Positions 34,162 to 42,699 of a stretch of DNA of 54,166 nt are shown in pieces. Within the stretch, counting starts at the first letter, position 1. Each line of letters opens with the position of its first letter. The notes below the pieces were generated by a model. That model was not told the DNA's origin and searched no databases. It saw only the letters and a program-made list of their open reading frames with translations. Origin of the DNA: Pseudomonas sp. GM74 (GTDB taxonomy: Bacteria; Pseudomonadota; Gammaproteobacteria; Pseudomonadales; Pseudomonadaceae); NCBI RefSeq assembly GCF_000282455.1, contig NZ_AKJG01000120.1, positions 1 through 54,166 on the forward strand, in the 5' to 3' direction. The translations under genes and the position numbers were made by a program.

Positions 34162-34333
34162 TTAATCCCCGGTTAATCCAAACAAGTGCGCCATAAATTT
34201 GACTGTGCACGGTTTTTTGACTTAACTAGTGGCTGGTTCCAGATTTCAGTCGTCTTCAGGCATATCAAGCCTGCAAGCGTTTAGCTTGCCCCAGCATTTT
34301 GGGCATTAAGTTGACTAGGGAAGTTGCTATTGC
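34162..34333 (+). promoter_or_regulatory. Leader region of fleQ
   Basis: 172 bases between fliT and fleQ, AT-richer than its surroundings. It holds two short overlapping hairpins (gcaagc 34273-34278 with gcttgc 34284-34289; tgccc 34287-34291 with gggca 34300-34304). fleQ in P. aeruginosa is RpoD-driven and Vfr-repressed; a poor RpoD-like match (TTGACT-N17-TTAACT, beginning near 34199) is the best I can see and I do not rely on it. Confidence 0.4.
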
Positions 34334-35809
34334 ATGTGGCGTGAAACCAAAATTCTGCTGATTGATGACGATAGCGTCCGCCGCCGCGACCTGGCGGTGA
34401 TTTTAAATTTTCTCGGCGAAGAAAATTTACCCTGCGGTAGCCATGACTGGCAGCAGGCTGTCGGCTCTTTGTCGTCAAGTCGTGAAGTGATCTGTGTCCT
34501 CATCGGGACGGTTAATGCTCCTGGTGCACTTCTGGGCTTGCTTAAGACACTCTCGACATGGGATGAGTTCCTTCCGGTTTTGTTAATGGGCGATAATTCT
34601 TCCATTGACCTGCCGGAAGACCAGCGTCGGCGAGTGCTTTCGACCCTCGAAATGCCGCCCAGCTACAGCAAATTGCTCGATTCGCTGCACCGTGCCCAGG
34701 TCTATCGCGAGATGTACGACCAGGCCCGCGAGCGCGGTCGTCATCGCGAACCCAATCTTTTCCGCAGTCTTGTCGGCACCAGCCGGGCGATCCAACACGT
34801 CCGCCAGATGATGCAGCAAGTCGCCGACACCGATGCCAGCGTGCTGATTCTCGGTGAGTCCGGCACCGGTAAGGAAGTGGTTGCGCGCAACCTGCACTAC
34901 CATTCCAAGCGCCGCGAAGCGCCGTTCGTGCCGGTCAACTGCGGGGCGATCCCGGCCGAGTTGCTGGAAAGCGAATTGTTCGGCCATGAGAAGGGCGCCT
35001 TCACCGGGGCGATCACCAGCCGTGCCGGTCGATTCGAACTGGCCAACGGCGGCACACTGTTCCTCGATGAAATCGGCGACATGCCGCTGCCGATGCAGGT
35101 CAAGCTGCTGCGCGTGTTGCAGGAGCGCACGTTCGAGCGCGTGGGCAGCAACAAGACCCAGAGCGTCGACGTGCGCATCATTGCGGCGACCCACAAGAAT
35201 CTCGAAAGCATGATCGAGATCGGCACCTTCCGCGAAGACCTGTACTACCGCCTGAATGTGTTCCCGATCGAGATGGCGCCGCTGCGTGAGCGCGTCGAAG
35301 ACATTCCGCTGCTGATGAACGAGCTGATCTCGCGCATGGAGCACGAGAAGCGTGGTTCGATCCGTTTCAACTCGGCGGCGATCATGTCGCTGTGCCGCCA
35401 TGGCTGGCCTGGCAACGTCCGCGAGCTGGCCAACCTGGTGGAGCGCATGGCGATCATGCATCCATACGGCGTGATCGGTGTGGTCGAGTTGCCGAAGAAA
35501 TTCCGCTACGTCGACGATGAAGACGAGCAAATGGTCGACAGCCTGCGCAGCGATCTGGAAGAACGCGTGGCCATCAACGGCCATACCCAGGACTTCACCG
35601 CCAATGCCATGTTGCCGCCGGAAGGCCTGGACCTGAAGGACTACCTGGGTAGTCTGGAACAGGGGCTGATCCAGCAGGCGCTGGATGATGCCAACGGCAT
35701 TGTGGCCCGCGCGGCCGAGCGCCTGCGCATCCGTCGTACCACGCTGGTGGAAAAGATGCGCAAGTACGGCATGAGCCGTCGTGATGGAGACGAACAGGCG
35801 GATGATTGA
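34334..35809 (+). CDS. fleQ: Flagellar master regulator FleQ
   Basis: RpoN-dependent enhancer-binding protein and c-di-GMP sensor at the top of the Pseudomonas flagellar hierarchy. 491 residues: atypical receiver domain (1-120, acidic DDD at 11-13 but no clean phospho-Asp site), the c-di-GMP-contacting LFRS at 142-145, AAA+ domain with Walker A GESGTGKE (near 174) and the sigma-54 contact loop GAFTGA (221-226), and a C-terminal helix-turn-helix (ARAAERLRIRRTTLVEKMRKYG). The AGGGAAG ribosome site is about ten bases from the ATG. It should activate fleSR, fliE, fliL and fliD promoters in this window together with RpoN. Confidence 0.97.
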   Translation: MWRETKILLIDDDSVRRRDLAVILNFLGEENLPCGSHDWQQAVGSLSSSREVICVLIGTVNAPGALLGLLKTLSTWDEFLPVLLMGDNSSIDLPEDQRRRVLSTLEMPPSYSKLLDSLHRAQVYREMYDQARERGRHREPNLFRSLVGTSRAIQHVRQMMQQVADTDASVLILGESGTGKEVVARNLHYHSKRREAPFVPVNCGAIPAELLESELFGHEKGAFTGAITSRAGRFELANGGTLFLDEIGDMPLPMQVKLLRVLQERTFERVGSNKTQSVDVRIIAATHKNLESMIEIGTFREDLYYRLNVFPIEMAPLRERVEDIPLLMNELISRMEHEKRGSIRFNSAAIMSLCRHGWPGNVRELANLVERMAIMHPYGVIGVVELPKKFRYVDDEDEQMVDSLRSDLEERVAINGHTQDFTANAMLPPEGLDLKDYLGSLEQGLIQQALDDANGIVARAAERLRIRRTTLVEKMRKYGMSRRDGDEQADD

Positions 35810-35850
35810 CGCCTGTTTTCCAACTCATTCATTTATAAGCAGTTTTTTTT

Positions 35851-35866
35851 AGGCACGGGTATTGCT
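35851..35866 (+). promoter_or_regulatory. RpoN promoter for fleSR
   Basis: AGGCACG-GGTA-TTGCT: consensus except for the first base, with exact spacing. It sits 53 bases before fleS and follows a run of eight T. The fleSR operon is FleQ/RpoN-dependent in P. aeruginosa. Confidence 0.85.
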
Positions 35867-35919
35867 ACGTCCCTCGCAACGTTCCGTTTCACTGACGGTC
35901 AGCCAAGCGAGAGAGCACC

Positions 35920-37143
35920 ATGCCCCCATCCGCCCAGATATCTCCTGCCTCAGATGCTTTTGGGGATGCTTCGCGGCAACCGTCGTCCGTAGAGCAGGCG
36001 AGCCGGCTTGGCCTCGAGCAGGCATTCGCGCTGTTCAATCAGATGTCCAGTCAGTTGACCGATTCCTACAGCATGCTCGAAGCCCGGGTCACCGAGCTCA
36101 AGGGTGAACTGGCGGTGGTCAGCGCCCAGCGCATGCAGGAACTGGCGGAAAAAGAACGCCTGGCCAACCGCCTGCAAAACCTCCTCGATCTGTTACCCGG
36201 CGGTGTCATCGTCATCGACGCCCAGGGCATTGTGCGCGAAGCCAATCCGGCGGCGTGCGAGTTGCTGGGGTTGCCGCTGGAAGGTGAATTGTGGCGCCAC
36301 GTCATTGCCCGCTGTTTTGCGCCGCGCGAAGACGATGGTCATGAAGTCTCCCTCAAGGATGGTCGGCGCCTGTCGATCGCCACGCGCTCGCTGGACGCCG
36401 AGCCGGGCCAGTTGGTGTTGCTCAACGACCTGACCGAAACCCGCCATCTGCAGGATCAACTGGCCCGTCATGAGCGGCTGTCGTCGTTGGGGCGCATGGT
36501 CGCTTCGTTGGCGCATCAGATACGTACACCGTTGTCCGCCGCGCTGCTGTATGCCAGTCATTTGACCGAGCAAGAGCTGCCGGTCGCTACCCAGCAGCGC
36601 TTTGCCGGGCGCCTCAAGGAGCGCCTGCACGAACTGGAACACCAGGTGCGCGACATGCTGGTTTTCGCCCGGGGCGAGTTGCCGCTGACCGACCGCGTGA
36701 CCCCCGGTCAATTGATGCAATCGTTGCAAGCGGCGGCGCTGACCCACGTTCAGGATCTGCCGATCCGCTGGCAGTGCGACAGTCATTCGGGGGAGTTGCT
36801 GTGCAATCGCGACACCCTGGTCGGCGCGATCCTCAATCTCATCGAGAACGCCATTCAGGCCAGTGCCGGTCAATTGCGTCTCAAGATTCACCTCTACACC
36901 CGCGGCAACAGCCTGCGCCTGTGCGTCAGCGACAGTGGCTCCGGTATCGACGCTGCCGTTCTGGCGCGATTGGGTGAGCCCTTTTTTACCACCAAGACTA
37001 CCGGTACAGGTCTTGGCCTGACCGTAGTCAAGGCAGTGGCGCGTGCTCATCAGGGAGAATTGCAGTTGCGTTCGCGGCTCGGTCGCGGCACTTGCGCGCA
37101 GGTGATCCTGCCGTTGTTCAGCAGCGCTCAAGGAGCGGAGTGA
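35920..37143 (+). CDS. fleS: Sensor histidine kinase FleS
   Basis: Cytosolic sensor kinase of the FleS/FleR pair, gating class III flagellar genes. 407 residues: N-terminal coiled segment (about 45-90), PAS domain (about 88-180; GGVIVIDAQGIVREANPAA), HisKA with the phospho-acceptor His199 in SLAHQIRTPLSA, and HATPase (about 300-400) with N box NLIENAIQAS and GTGLGLTVVKAVA. It lacks membrane segments, so its signal is internal. An upstream reading frame from 35862 is discounted. fleR begins six bases after the stop. Confidence 0.95.
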   Translation: MPPSAQISPASDAFGDASRQPSSVEQASRLGLEQAFALFNQMSSQLTDSYSMLEARVTELKGELAVVSAQRMQELAEKERLANRLQNLLDLLPGGVIVIDAQGIVREANPAACELLGLPLEGELWRHVIARCFAPREDDGHEVSLKDGRRLSIATRSLDAEPGQLVLLNDLTETRHLQDQLARHERLSSLGRMVASLAHQIRTPLSAALLYASHLTEQELPVATQQRFAGRLKERLHELEHQVRDMLVFARGELPLTDRVTPGQLMQSLQAAALTHVQDLPIRWQCDSHSGELLCNRDTLVGAILNLIENAIQASAGQLRLKIHLYTRGNSLRLCVSDSGSGIDAAVLARLGEPFFTTKTTGTGLGLTVVKAVARAHQGELQLRSRLGRGTCAQVILPLFSSAQGAE

Positions 37144-37148
37144 CACAG

Positions 37149-38534
37149 ATGGGTATCAAGGTTCTGTTGGTCGAAGATGACCGCGCGTTGCGCGAGGCGC
37201 TGGCCGATACGCTGTTGCTCGCGGGGCACGATTACAAGGCGGTGGGTTCGGCAGAGGAGGCGTTGCTTGCCGTTGGCGACGAGGCCTTCAGCCTGGTGAT
37301 CAGCGACGTCAACATGCCGGGCATGGACGGCCACCAGTTGCTCGGCCTGTTGCGAGCACGGCAGCCGCAGTTGCCGGTATTGCTGATGACCGCCCACGGT
37401 GCGGTCGAGCGCGCGGTCGATGCGATGCGCCAAGGGGCGGCGGATTACCTGGTCAAGCCATTCGAACCCAAGGCTTTGCTCGATCTGGTGGGGCGTCATG
37501 CCCTGGGCAATCTCGGCCTGACCGAAGGCGAAGGGCCGGTGGCATTCGAGCCGGCGAGCGCGCAGCTACTTGAGTTGGCGGCGCGGGTCGCACGCAGCGA
37601 TTCCACGGTGTTGATCTCGGGTGAGTCCGGCACGGGCAAGGAAGTGCTGGCGCGATACATCCACCAGCACTCTCATCGTGCCAGTCAGCCATTCATTGCG
37701 ATCAACTGCGCGGCGATCCCGGACAACATGCTCGAAGCGACCTTGTTCGGCCACGAGAAGGGCTCCTTCACCGGCGCCATCGCCGCGCAAGCCGGCAAGT
37801 TCGAACAGGCTGACGGCGGCACCATTCTGCTCGACGAAATTTCCGAAATGCCCCTGGGGCTCCAGGCCAAACTGCTGCGCGTGCTGCAAGAGCGCGAGGT
37901 CGAAAGGGTTGGGGCGCGCAAACCGATCACATTGGACATTCGTGTGGTCGCCACCACCAACCGCGACCTGGCGGGGGAAGTGGCGGCGGGGCGCTTCCGC
38001 GAGGATCTTTACTATCGCCTGTCGGTGTTTCCCCTGGCCTGGCGCCCATTGCGCGAGCGCACCGCCGACATACTGCCGCTGGCCGAGCGACTGCTGGCCA
38101 GGCACGTCAATAAAATGAAGCATTCGGCTGCCAGTTTGTCCCCCGAGGCCCAGGCGTGCCTGATCGGTTATCCGTGGCCGGGTAACGTGCGTGAACTGGA
38201 CAACGCGATTCAACGTGCGCTGATTCTGCAGCAGGGTGGCTTGATCCAGCCGCAGGATTTCTGCCTGGCCGGGCCGGTGGCCTGCGCTCCATTGCCTGCG
38301 TTGGCTGCGGCGCCGGCGCGTGCTGTGGAAATCGAGTCCGAGTCGGCCGGTGCGCTGGGTGATGACCTGCGTCGCCGTGAATTCCAGATGATCATCGATA
38401 CCCTGCGCGGCGAGCGCGGTCGTCGCAAAGAGGCGGCCGAGCGCCTGGGTATCAGCCCGCGAACCCTGCGCTACAAGCTGGCGCAGATGCGCGATGCCGG
38501 CATGGATGTGGAAGCCTATCTGTTCGCCACCTGA
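37149..38534 (+). CDS. fleR: Response regulator FleR (RpoN activator)
   Basis: 461 residues. Receiver domain with phospho-Asp53 in VISDVNMPGMDG; AAA+ domain with Walker A GESGTGKE; GSFTGA in place of the canonical GAFTGA sigma-54 loop; C-terminal helix-turn-helix (RRKEAAERLGISPRTLRYKLAQM). Phosphorylated by FleS, it turns on class III RpoN promoters such as that of flgF. ATG 37149 is preceded by CGGAG at eight bases; a GTG at 37140 overlapping the fleS stop is an alternative. The gene is followed by a REPIN and the fliE promoter. Confidence 0.95.
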   Translation: MGIKVLLVEDDRALREALADTLLLAGHDYKAVGSAEEALLAVGDEAFSLVISDVNMPGMDGHQLLGLLRARQPQLPVLLMTAHGAVERAVDAMRQGAADYLVKPFEPKALLDLVGRHALGNLGLTEGEGPVAFEPASAQLLELAARVARSDSTVLISGESGTGKEVLARYIHQHSHRASQPFIAINCAAIPDNMLEATLFGHEKGSFTGAIAAQAGKFEQADGGTILLDEISEMPLGLQAKLLRVLQEREVERVGARKPITLDIRVVATTNRDLAGEVAAGRFREDLYYRLSVFPLAWRPLRERTADILPLAERLLARHVNKMKHSAASLSPEAQACLIGYPWPGNVRELDNAIQRALILQQGGLIQPQDFCLAGPVACAPLPALAAAPARAVEIESESAGALGDDLRRREFQMIIDTLRGERGRRKEAAERLGISPRTLRYKLAQMRDAGMDVEAYLFAT

Positions 38535-38574
38535 TTCGTGGGTTTGACAACCATTCATGCCGCAACACGATCCC

Positions 38575-38645
38575 TGTGGGAGCTGGCTTGCCAGCGAAGG
38601 CGGCGTCACGGCCACCATCGATTCGCTGGCAAGCCAGCTCCTACA
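38575..38645. repeat. REPIN between fleR and fliE
   Basis: Two 24-base arms in inverted orientation (38575-38598 and 38622-38645) that differ at one position, with core GGGAGCTGGCTTGCCAGCGA, separated by 23 bases. Typical Pseudomonas GTGGGAGC-type REP doublet, non-coding. Confidence 0.9.
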
Positions 38646-38672
38646 GAGAATTGCGCGGAGTCCGGGAAGAGC

Positions 38673-38688
38673 TGGCACCCTTGTTGCT
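38673..38688 (+). promoter_or_regulatory. RpoN promoter for fliEFGHIJ
   Basis: TGGCACC-CTTG-TTGCT: near-perfect -24/-12 element with correct spacing, 60 bases before fliE. A 7-base-pair stem (38699-38705 with 38726-38732) begins about where transcription should start. FleQ/RpoN control of fliE is established in P. aeruginosa. Confidence 0.92.
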
Positions 38689-38748
38689 AACACCTCATGA
38701 CCCGCCGAGTGAGTGTCAAAAAATTGCGGGTCGTCAAAGAGAGAGACC

Positions 38749-39075
38749 ATGAGCCAAGGTATTGAATTCAATCGGTTGATGCTGGATATGCGCGCCATGC
38801 AAATGGATGCCATGTCTGCGCCGAAATCGACTGCCGTCCCTGAAATGACGGGCAGCAGCTTTTCCGACATGTTCGGTCAGGCCATCAATAAAGTGAACGA
38901 CACCCAACAGGCTTCCACGCAGTTGGCCAGTGCGTTCGAAATCGGCAAAAGCGGCGTCGATCTCACGGATGTGATGATTTCCTCGCAGAAGGCCAGCGTG
39001 TCGTTCCAGGCGTTGACCCAGGTGCGCAACAAAGTGGTTCAGGCCTACCAAGACATCATGCAGATGCCGGTTTAA
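38749..39075 (+). CDS. fliE: Flagellar hook-basal body protein FliE
   Basis: Small adaptor linking the MS ring to the rod and to the export gate. 108 residues from the ATG at 38749 (GAGAGA upstream), starting MSQGIEFNRLM; conserved C-terminal half with SGVDLTDVMISSQKASVSF and QVRNKVVQAYQDIM. It is the first gene after the RpoN promoter; fliF follows after 16 bases. Confidence 0.95.
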   Translation: MSQGIEFNRLMLDMRAMQMDAMSAPKSTAVPEMTGSSFSDMFGQAINKVNDTQQASTQLASAFEIGKSGVDLTDVMISSQKASVSFQALTQVRNKVVQAYQDIMQMPV

Positions 39076-39091
39076 AGGACGAGATTGAGTC

Positions 39092-40879
39092 ATGGCAGAA
39101 GCAGTCGCCGATAACGTTCCGGCCAAGGCCACTCCAATAGACGGCAAGCCGCCGCTGTTCGGGTTGTCCTTCCTGGAAAACCTCTCCGAGATGACCATGT
39201 TGCGTCAGGTGGGCCTGTTGGTCGGCCTGGCGGCGAGCGTGGCGATTGGTTTTGCCGTGGTGTTGTGGTCCCAGCAACCGGACTACCGGCCTCTGTACGG
39301 CAGCCTTGCCGGCATGGACGCCAAGCAGGTCATGGATACCCTGGCTTCCGCCGATATCCCGTACACCGTCGAACCCAATTCCGGTGCCTTGCTGGTCAAG
39401 GCCGATGACCTGTCCCGTGCGCGGCTCAAGCTCGCGGCCGCTGGTGTCACTCCCAGCGACGGCAACATCGGTTTTGAAATCCTCGACAAGGAACAGGGGT
39501 TGGGCACCAGCCAGTTCATGGAGGCGACCCGCTACCGTCGCGGCCTTGAAGGCGAACTGGCCCGCACCATCTCCAGCCTGAACAACGTCAAGGGTGCCCG
39601 TGTGCACCTGGCGATCCCGAAAAGTTCGGTGTTCGTGCGCGACGAGCGCAAGCCGAGCGCTTCGGTTCTGGTTGAACTCTATTCCGGTCGCTCCCTGGAA
39701 CCCGGCCAGGTCGTGGCCATCATCAACCTGGTGGCGACAAGCGTTCCTGAACTCAGCAAATCGCAGATCACCGTCGTCGACCAGAAGGGCAATCTGCTCT
39801 CGGACCAGGCGGAAAACTCCGAGCTGACCATGGCCGGCAAGCAGTTCGACTACAGCCGTCGCATGGAAAGCATGCTCACCCAGCGCGTGCACAACATCCT
39901 GCAGCCGGTGCTGGGCAACGACCGCTACAAGGCCGAAGTCTCGGCCGACGTGGATTTCAGTGCGGTCGAGTCGACTTCCGAGCAATTCAACCCGGATCAA
40001 CCGGCGTTGCGCAGCGAGCAGTCGGTCAACGAACAACGTACCGCCAGCAATGGCCCGCAAGGCGTGCCGGGTGCCCTGAGCAACCAGCCGCCAGCGCCGG
40101 CCTCCGCGCCGCAGACCACCGGCGGCACGCCAGGTGCAGCGGGCATGGTGCAGCCGGGCCAGCCGCTGGTTGATGCCAATGGCCAGCAAATCATGGACCC
40201 GGCCACCGGTCAGCCGATGCTCGCTCCGTACCCGGCGGACAAGCGTCAACAATCGACCAAGAACTTCGAACTCGACCGCTCCATCAGCCACACCAGGCAG
40301 CAGCAGGGCCGGTTGAATCGCCTGTCGGTGTCGGTGGTGGTCGATGATCAGGTCAAGATCAACCCGGCCAACGGCGAAACCACCCGTGCGCCATGGAGCG
40401 CCGATGAATTGGCGCGCTTCACTCGCCTGGTGCAGGACGCGGTTGGCTTCGATGCCAGCCGTGGCGACAGCGTCAGCGTGATCAACATGCCGTTCTCCGC
40501 CGAGCGCGGTGAAGTGATTGCCGAAATTCCGTTCTACTCCCAGCCGTGGTTCTGGGACATCGTCAAGCAAGTGCTGGGCGTGCTGTTCATTCTGGTGCTG
40601 GTGTTCGGTGTGCTGCGTCCGGTGCTCAACAACATCACCGGTGGTGGCAAGGGCAAGCAGCTGGTCGGCATTGGCAGCGACGTCGAGTTGGGTGGCATGG
40701 GTGGTCTGGACGGCGAACTGGCCAACGACCGCGTCAGCCTCGGTGGCCCGACCAGCATCCTGTTGCCGAGCCCGAGCGAAGGCTATGACGCCCAGTTGAA
40801 CGCAATCAAGAGTCTGGTGGCAGAAGATCCGGGTCGTGTGGCCCAGGTCGTGAAAGAGTGGATTAACGCAGATGAGTGA
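39092..40879 (+). CDS. fliF: Flagellar MS-ring protein FliF
   Basis: Inner-membrane ring protein and assembly base of the flagellum. 595 residues. First membrane segment at about 34-54 (VGLLVGLAASVAIGFAVVLW), large periplasmic ring-building region, a Pro/Ala/Gln-rich loop (about 310-370), second membrane segment at about 490-510 (VLGVLFILVLVFGVL) and a cytosolic C-terminal tail that binds FliG. It overlaps fliG by eight bases. Confidence 0.97.
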   Translation: MAEAVADNVPAKATPIDGKPPLFGLSFLENLSEMTMLRQVGLLVGLAASVAIGFAVVLWSQQPDYRPLYGSLAGMDAKQVMDTLASADIPYTVEPNSGALLVKADDLSRARLKLAAAGVTPSDGNIGFEILDKEQGLGTSQFMEATRYRRGLEGELARTISSLNNVKGARVHLAIPKSSVFVRDERKPSASVLVELYSGRSLEPGQVVAIINLVATSVPELSKSQITVVDQKGNLLSDQAENSELTMAGKQFDYSRRMESMLTQRVHNILQPVLGNDRYKAEVSADVDFSAVESTSEQFNPDQPALRSEQSVNEQRTASNGPQGVPGALSNQPPAPASAPQTTGGTPGAAGMVQPGQPLVDANGQQIMDPATGQPMLAPYPADKRQQSTKNFELDRSISHTRQQQGRLNRLSVSVVVDDQVKINPANGETTRAPWSADELARFTRLVQDAVGFDASRGDSVSVINMPFSAERGEVIAEIPFYSQPWFWDIVKQVLGVLFILVLVFGVLRPVLNNITGGGKGKQLVGIGSDVELGGMGGLDGELANDRVSLGGPTSILLPSPSEGYDAQLNAIKSLVAEDPGRVAQVVKEWINADE

Positions 40880-41891
40880 TAACCGAGCCGTTGCCGCCAA
40901 ACTGTCCAAGGTCGACAAAGCCGCAATCCTGTTGCTGTCCCTGGGCTCCACCGATGCTGCCCAGGTGCTGCGCCACATGGGCCCCAAAGAGGTTCAACGC
41001 GTGGGCGTGGCCATGGCCCAGATGGGTAATGTGCACCGCGAGCAGGTCGAGCAGGTGATGAGTGAGTTCGTCGATATCGTCGGCGACCAGACCAGCCTGG
41101 GCGTCGGCTCCGACGACTATGTGCGCAAAATGCTCACCCAGGCCCTGGGCGAAGACAAGGCCAACGGCTTGATCGACCGCATCCTGCTCGGTGGCAACAC
41201 CAGTGGCCTCGACAGCTTGAAGTGGATGGAGCCGCGCGCCGTCGCCGACGTGATCCGTTATGAGCACCCGCAGATCCAGGCGATCGTGGTGGCGTATCTC
41301 GACCCGGACCAGGCCGGTGAAGTGCTCGGCAACTTCGACCATAAGGTGCGACTGGACATCATCCTGCGGGTGTCCTCGCTGAACACCGTGCAGCCAGCGG
41401 CCCTGAAAGAGCTCAACCAGATTCTCGAGAAGCAGTTCTCCGGCAACTCGAATGCCTCGCGCACCACCCTGGGTGGCATCAAGCGCGCGGCGGACATCAT
41501 GAACTTCCTCGACAGCTCGATCGAAGGCCAGCTCATGGACTCGATCCGCGAAGTCGACGAAGACCTGTCGGGTCAGATCGAAGACCTCATGTTCGTGTTC
41601 AACAACCTGGCCGATGTCGACGACCGCGGGATCCAGGCGCTGCTGCGCGAGGTGTCCTCCGATGTGCTGGTACTGGCCCTCAAGGGGTCGGACGAAGGCG
41701 TCAAGGAGAAGATCTTCAAGAACATGTCCAAGCGTGCGGCCGAACTGTTGCGCGACGACCTCGAGGCCAAAGGCCCGGTGCGCGTCAGCGACGTGGAAAC
41801 GGCGCAGAAAGAAATCCTCACCATTGCCCGCCGTATGGCCGAAGCCGGAGAAATCGTTCTCGGCGGGAAGGGCGGCGAAGAGATGATCTAA
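40872..41891 (+). CDS. fliG: Flagellar motor switch protein FliG
   Basis: C-ring rotor protein that contacts the stator. 339 residues, normal length. N-terminal FliF-binding domain, middle domain with the EHPQ motif (YEHPQIQAIVVAYL), and C-terminal torque domain with charged helix (DLMFVFNNLADVDDRGIQALLREV). Translationally coupled to fliF by an eight-base overlap; fliH follows after seven bases. Confidence 0.97.
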   Translation: MSDNRAVAAKLSKVDKAAILLLSLGSTDAAQVLRHMGPKEVQRVGVAMAQMGNVHREQVEQVMSEFVDIVGDQTSLGVGSDDYVRKMLTQALGEDKANGLIDRILLGGNTSGLDSLKWMEPRAVADVIRYEHPQIQAIVVAYLDPDQAGEVLGNFDHKVRLDIILRVSSLNTVQPAALKELNQILEKQFSGNSNASRTTLGGIKRAADIMNFLDSSIEGQLMDSIREVDEDLSGQIEDLMFVFNNLADVDDRGIQALLREVSSDVLVLALKGSDEGVKEKIFKNMSKRAAELLRDDLEAKGPVRVSDVETAQKEILTIARRMAEAGEIVLGGKGGEEMI

Positions 41892-41898
41892 GGTCACT

Positions 41899-42699
41899 AT
41901 GTCGTCCAAACATGATGAGTCCAATACCGACCTGATCCGTGCCAAGGACGTCGGTGGTTTCGATATCTGGTCGTTGCCCAGCTTCGACCCGTTTGTGCCG
42001 GAACCCGAGCCGGAGCCGGAGCCCGAACCGCCGGAAATGGAAGAGGTGCCGCTGGAGGAAGTCCAGCCACTGACCCTCGAAGAGCTCGAAAGCATTCGCC
42101 AGGAAGCCTACAACGAAGGCTTCGCGGTGGGCGAAAAGGAAGGTTTCCACAGCACCACGCTCAAGGTCCGACAGGAAGCCGAGCAGGCGCTGGCGCCAAA
42201 GCTTGCCGGGTTGGAACAGTTGATGGCGCACTTGTTCGAGCCGATTGCCGAGCAGGACACCCAGATCGAAAAGTCCCTGGTCGACCTCGTCCAGCACATC
42301 ACCAGGCAGGTGATTCAGCGTGAACTGGCCATCGACTCGACGCAGATCGAACATGTCATGCGCGAGGCGCTCAAGCTGTTGCCGCTAGGCGTGGGTAACG
42401 TGCGGCTGTACATCAATCCGCAGGACTTCGCGCAGGTCAAAGCCCTGCGCGAACGCCATGAAGAAACCTGGCGCATCGTCGAGGACGAATCGTTGTTGCC
42501 CGGCGGTTGCCGGGTCGAAACAGAACACAGCCGCATCGACGCCACGGTCGAAACCCGTGTTGCGCGTGTGATGGACAAGCTGTTCGATCAGTTGCACGAG
42601 CAGGCCTTGCACCCGGCCGCACCGGACCTGAGCCTGGATCTGCCGATCGACAGCAAACCGGCGACCGCGCCAGAACCGGATGCACCTGATGCGCCTTGA
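41899..42699 (+). CDS. fliH: Flagellar assembly protein FliH
   Basis: Negative regulator and stator of the FliI export ATPase, tethering it to FliN and the gate. 266 residues. An acidic N-terminus with a Glu-Pro repeat (VPEPEPEPEPEPP, about residues 34-46) precedes helix-rich segments, including EAYNEGFAVGEKEGF (glycine-spaced helix) and the C-terminal FliI-binding domain. It overlaps fliI. Confidence 0.93.
   Translation: MSSKHDESNTDLIRAKDVGGFDIWSLPSFDPFVPEPEPEPEPEPPEMEEVPLEEVQPLTLEELESIRQEAYNEGFAVGEKEGFHSTTLKVRQEAEQALAPKLAGLEQLMAHLFEPIAEQDTQIEKSLVDLVQHITRQVIQRELAIDSTQIEHVMREALKLLPLGVGNVRLYINPQDFAQVKALRERHEETWRIVEDESLLPGGCRVETEHSRIDATVETRVARVMDKLFDQLHEQALHPAAPDLSLDLPIDSKPATAPEPDAPDAP

Noticed and set aside
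34162..34333. Vfr or AmrZ operator in the fleQ leader
   Set aside because: Both are known to act on fleQ in P. aeruginosa, but I could not find a convincing binding-site match by eye.
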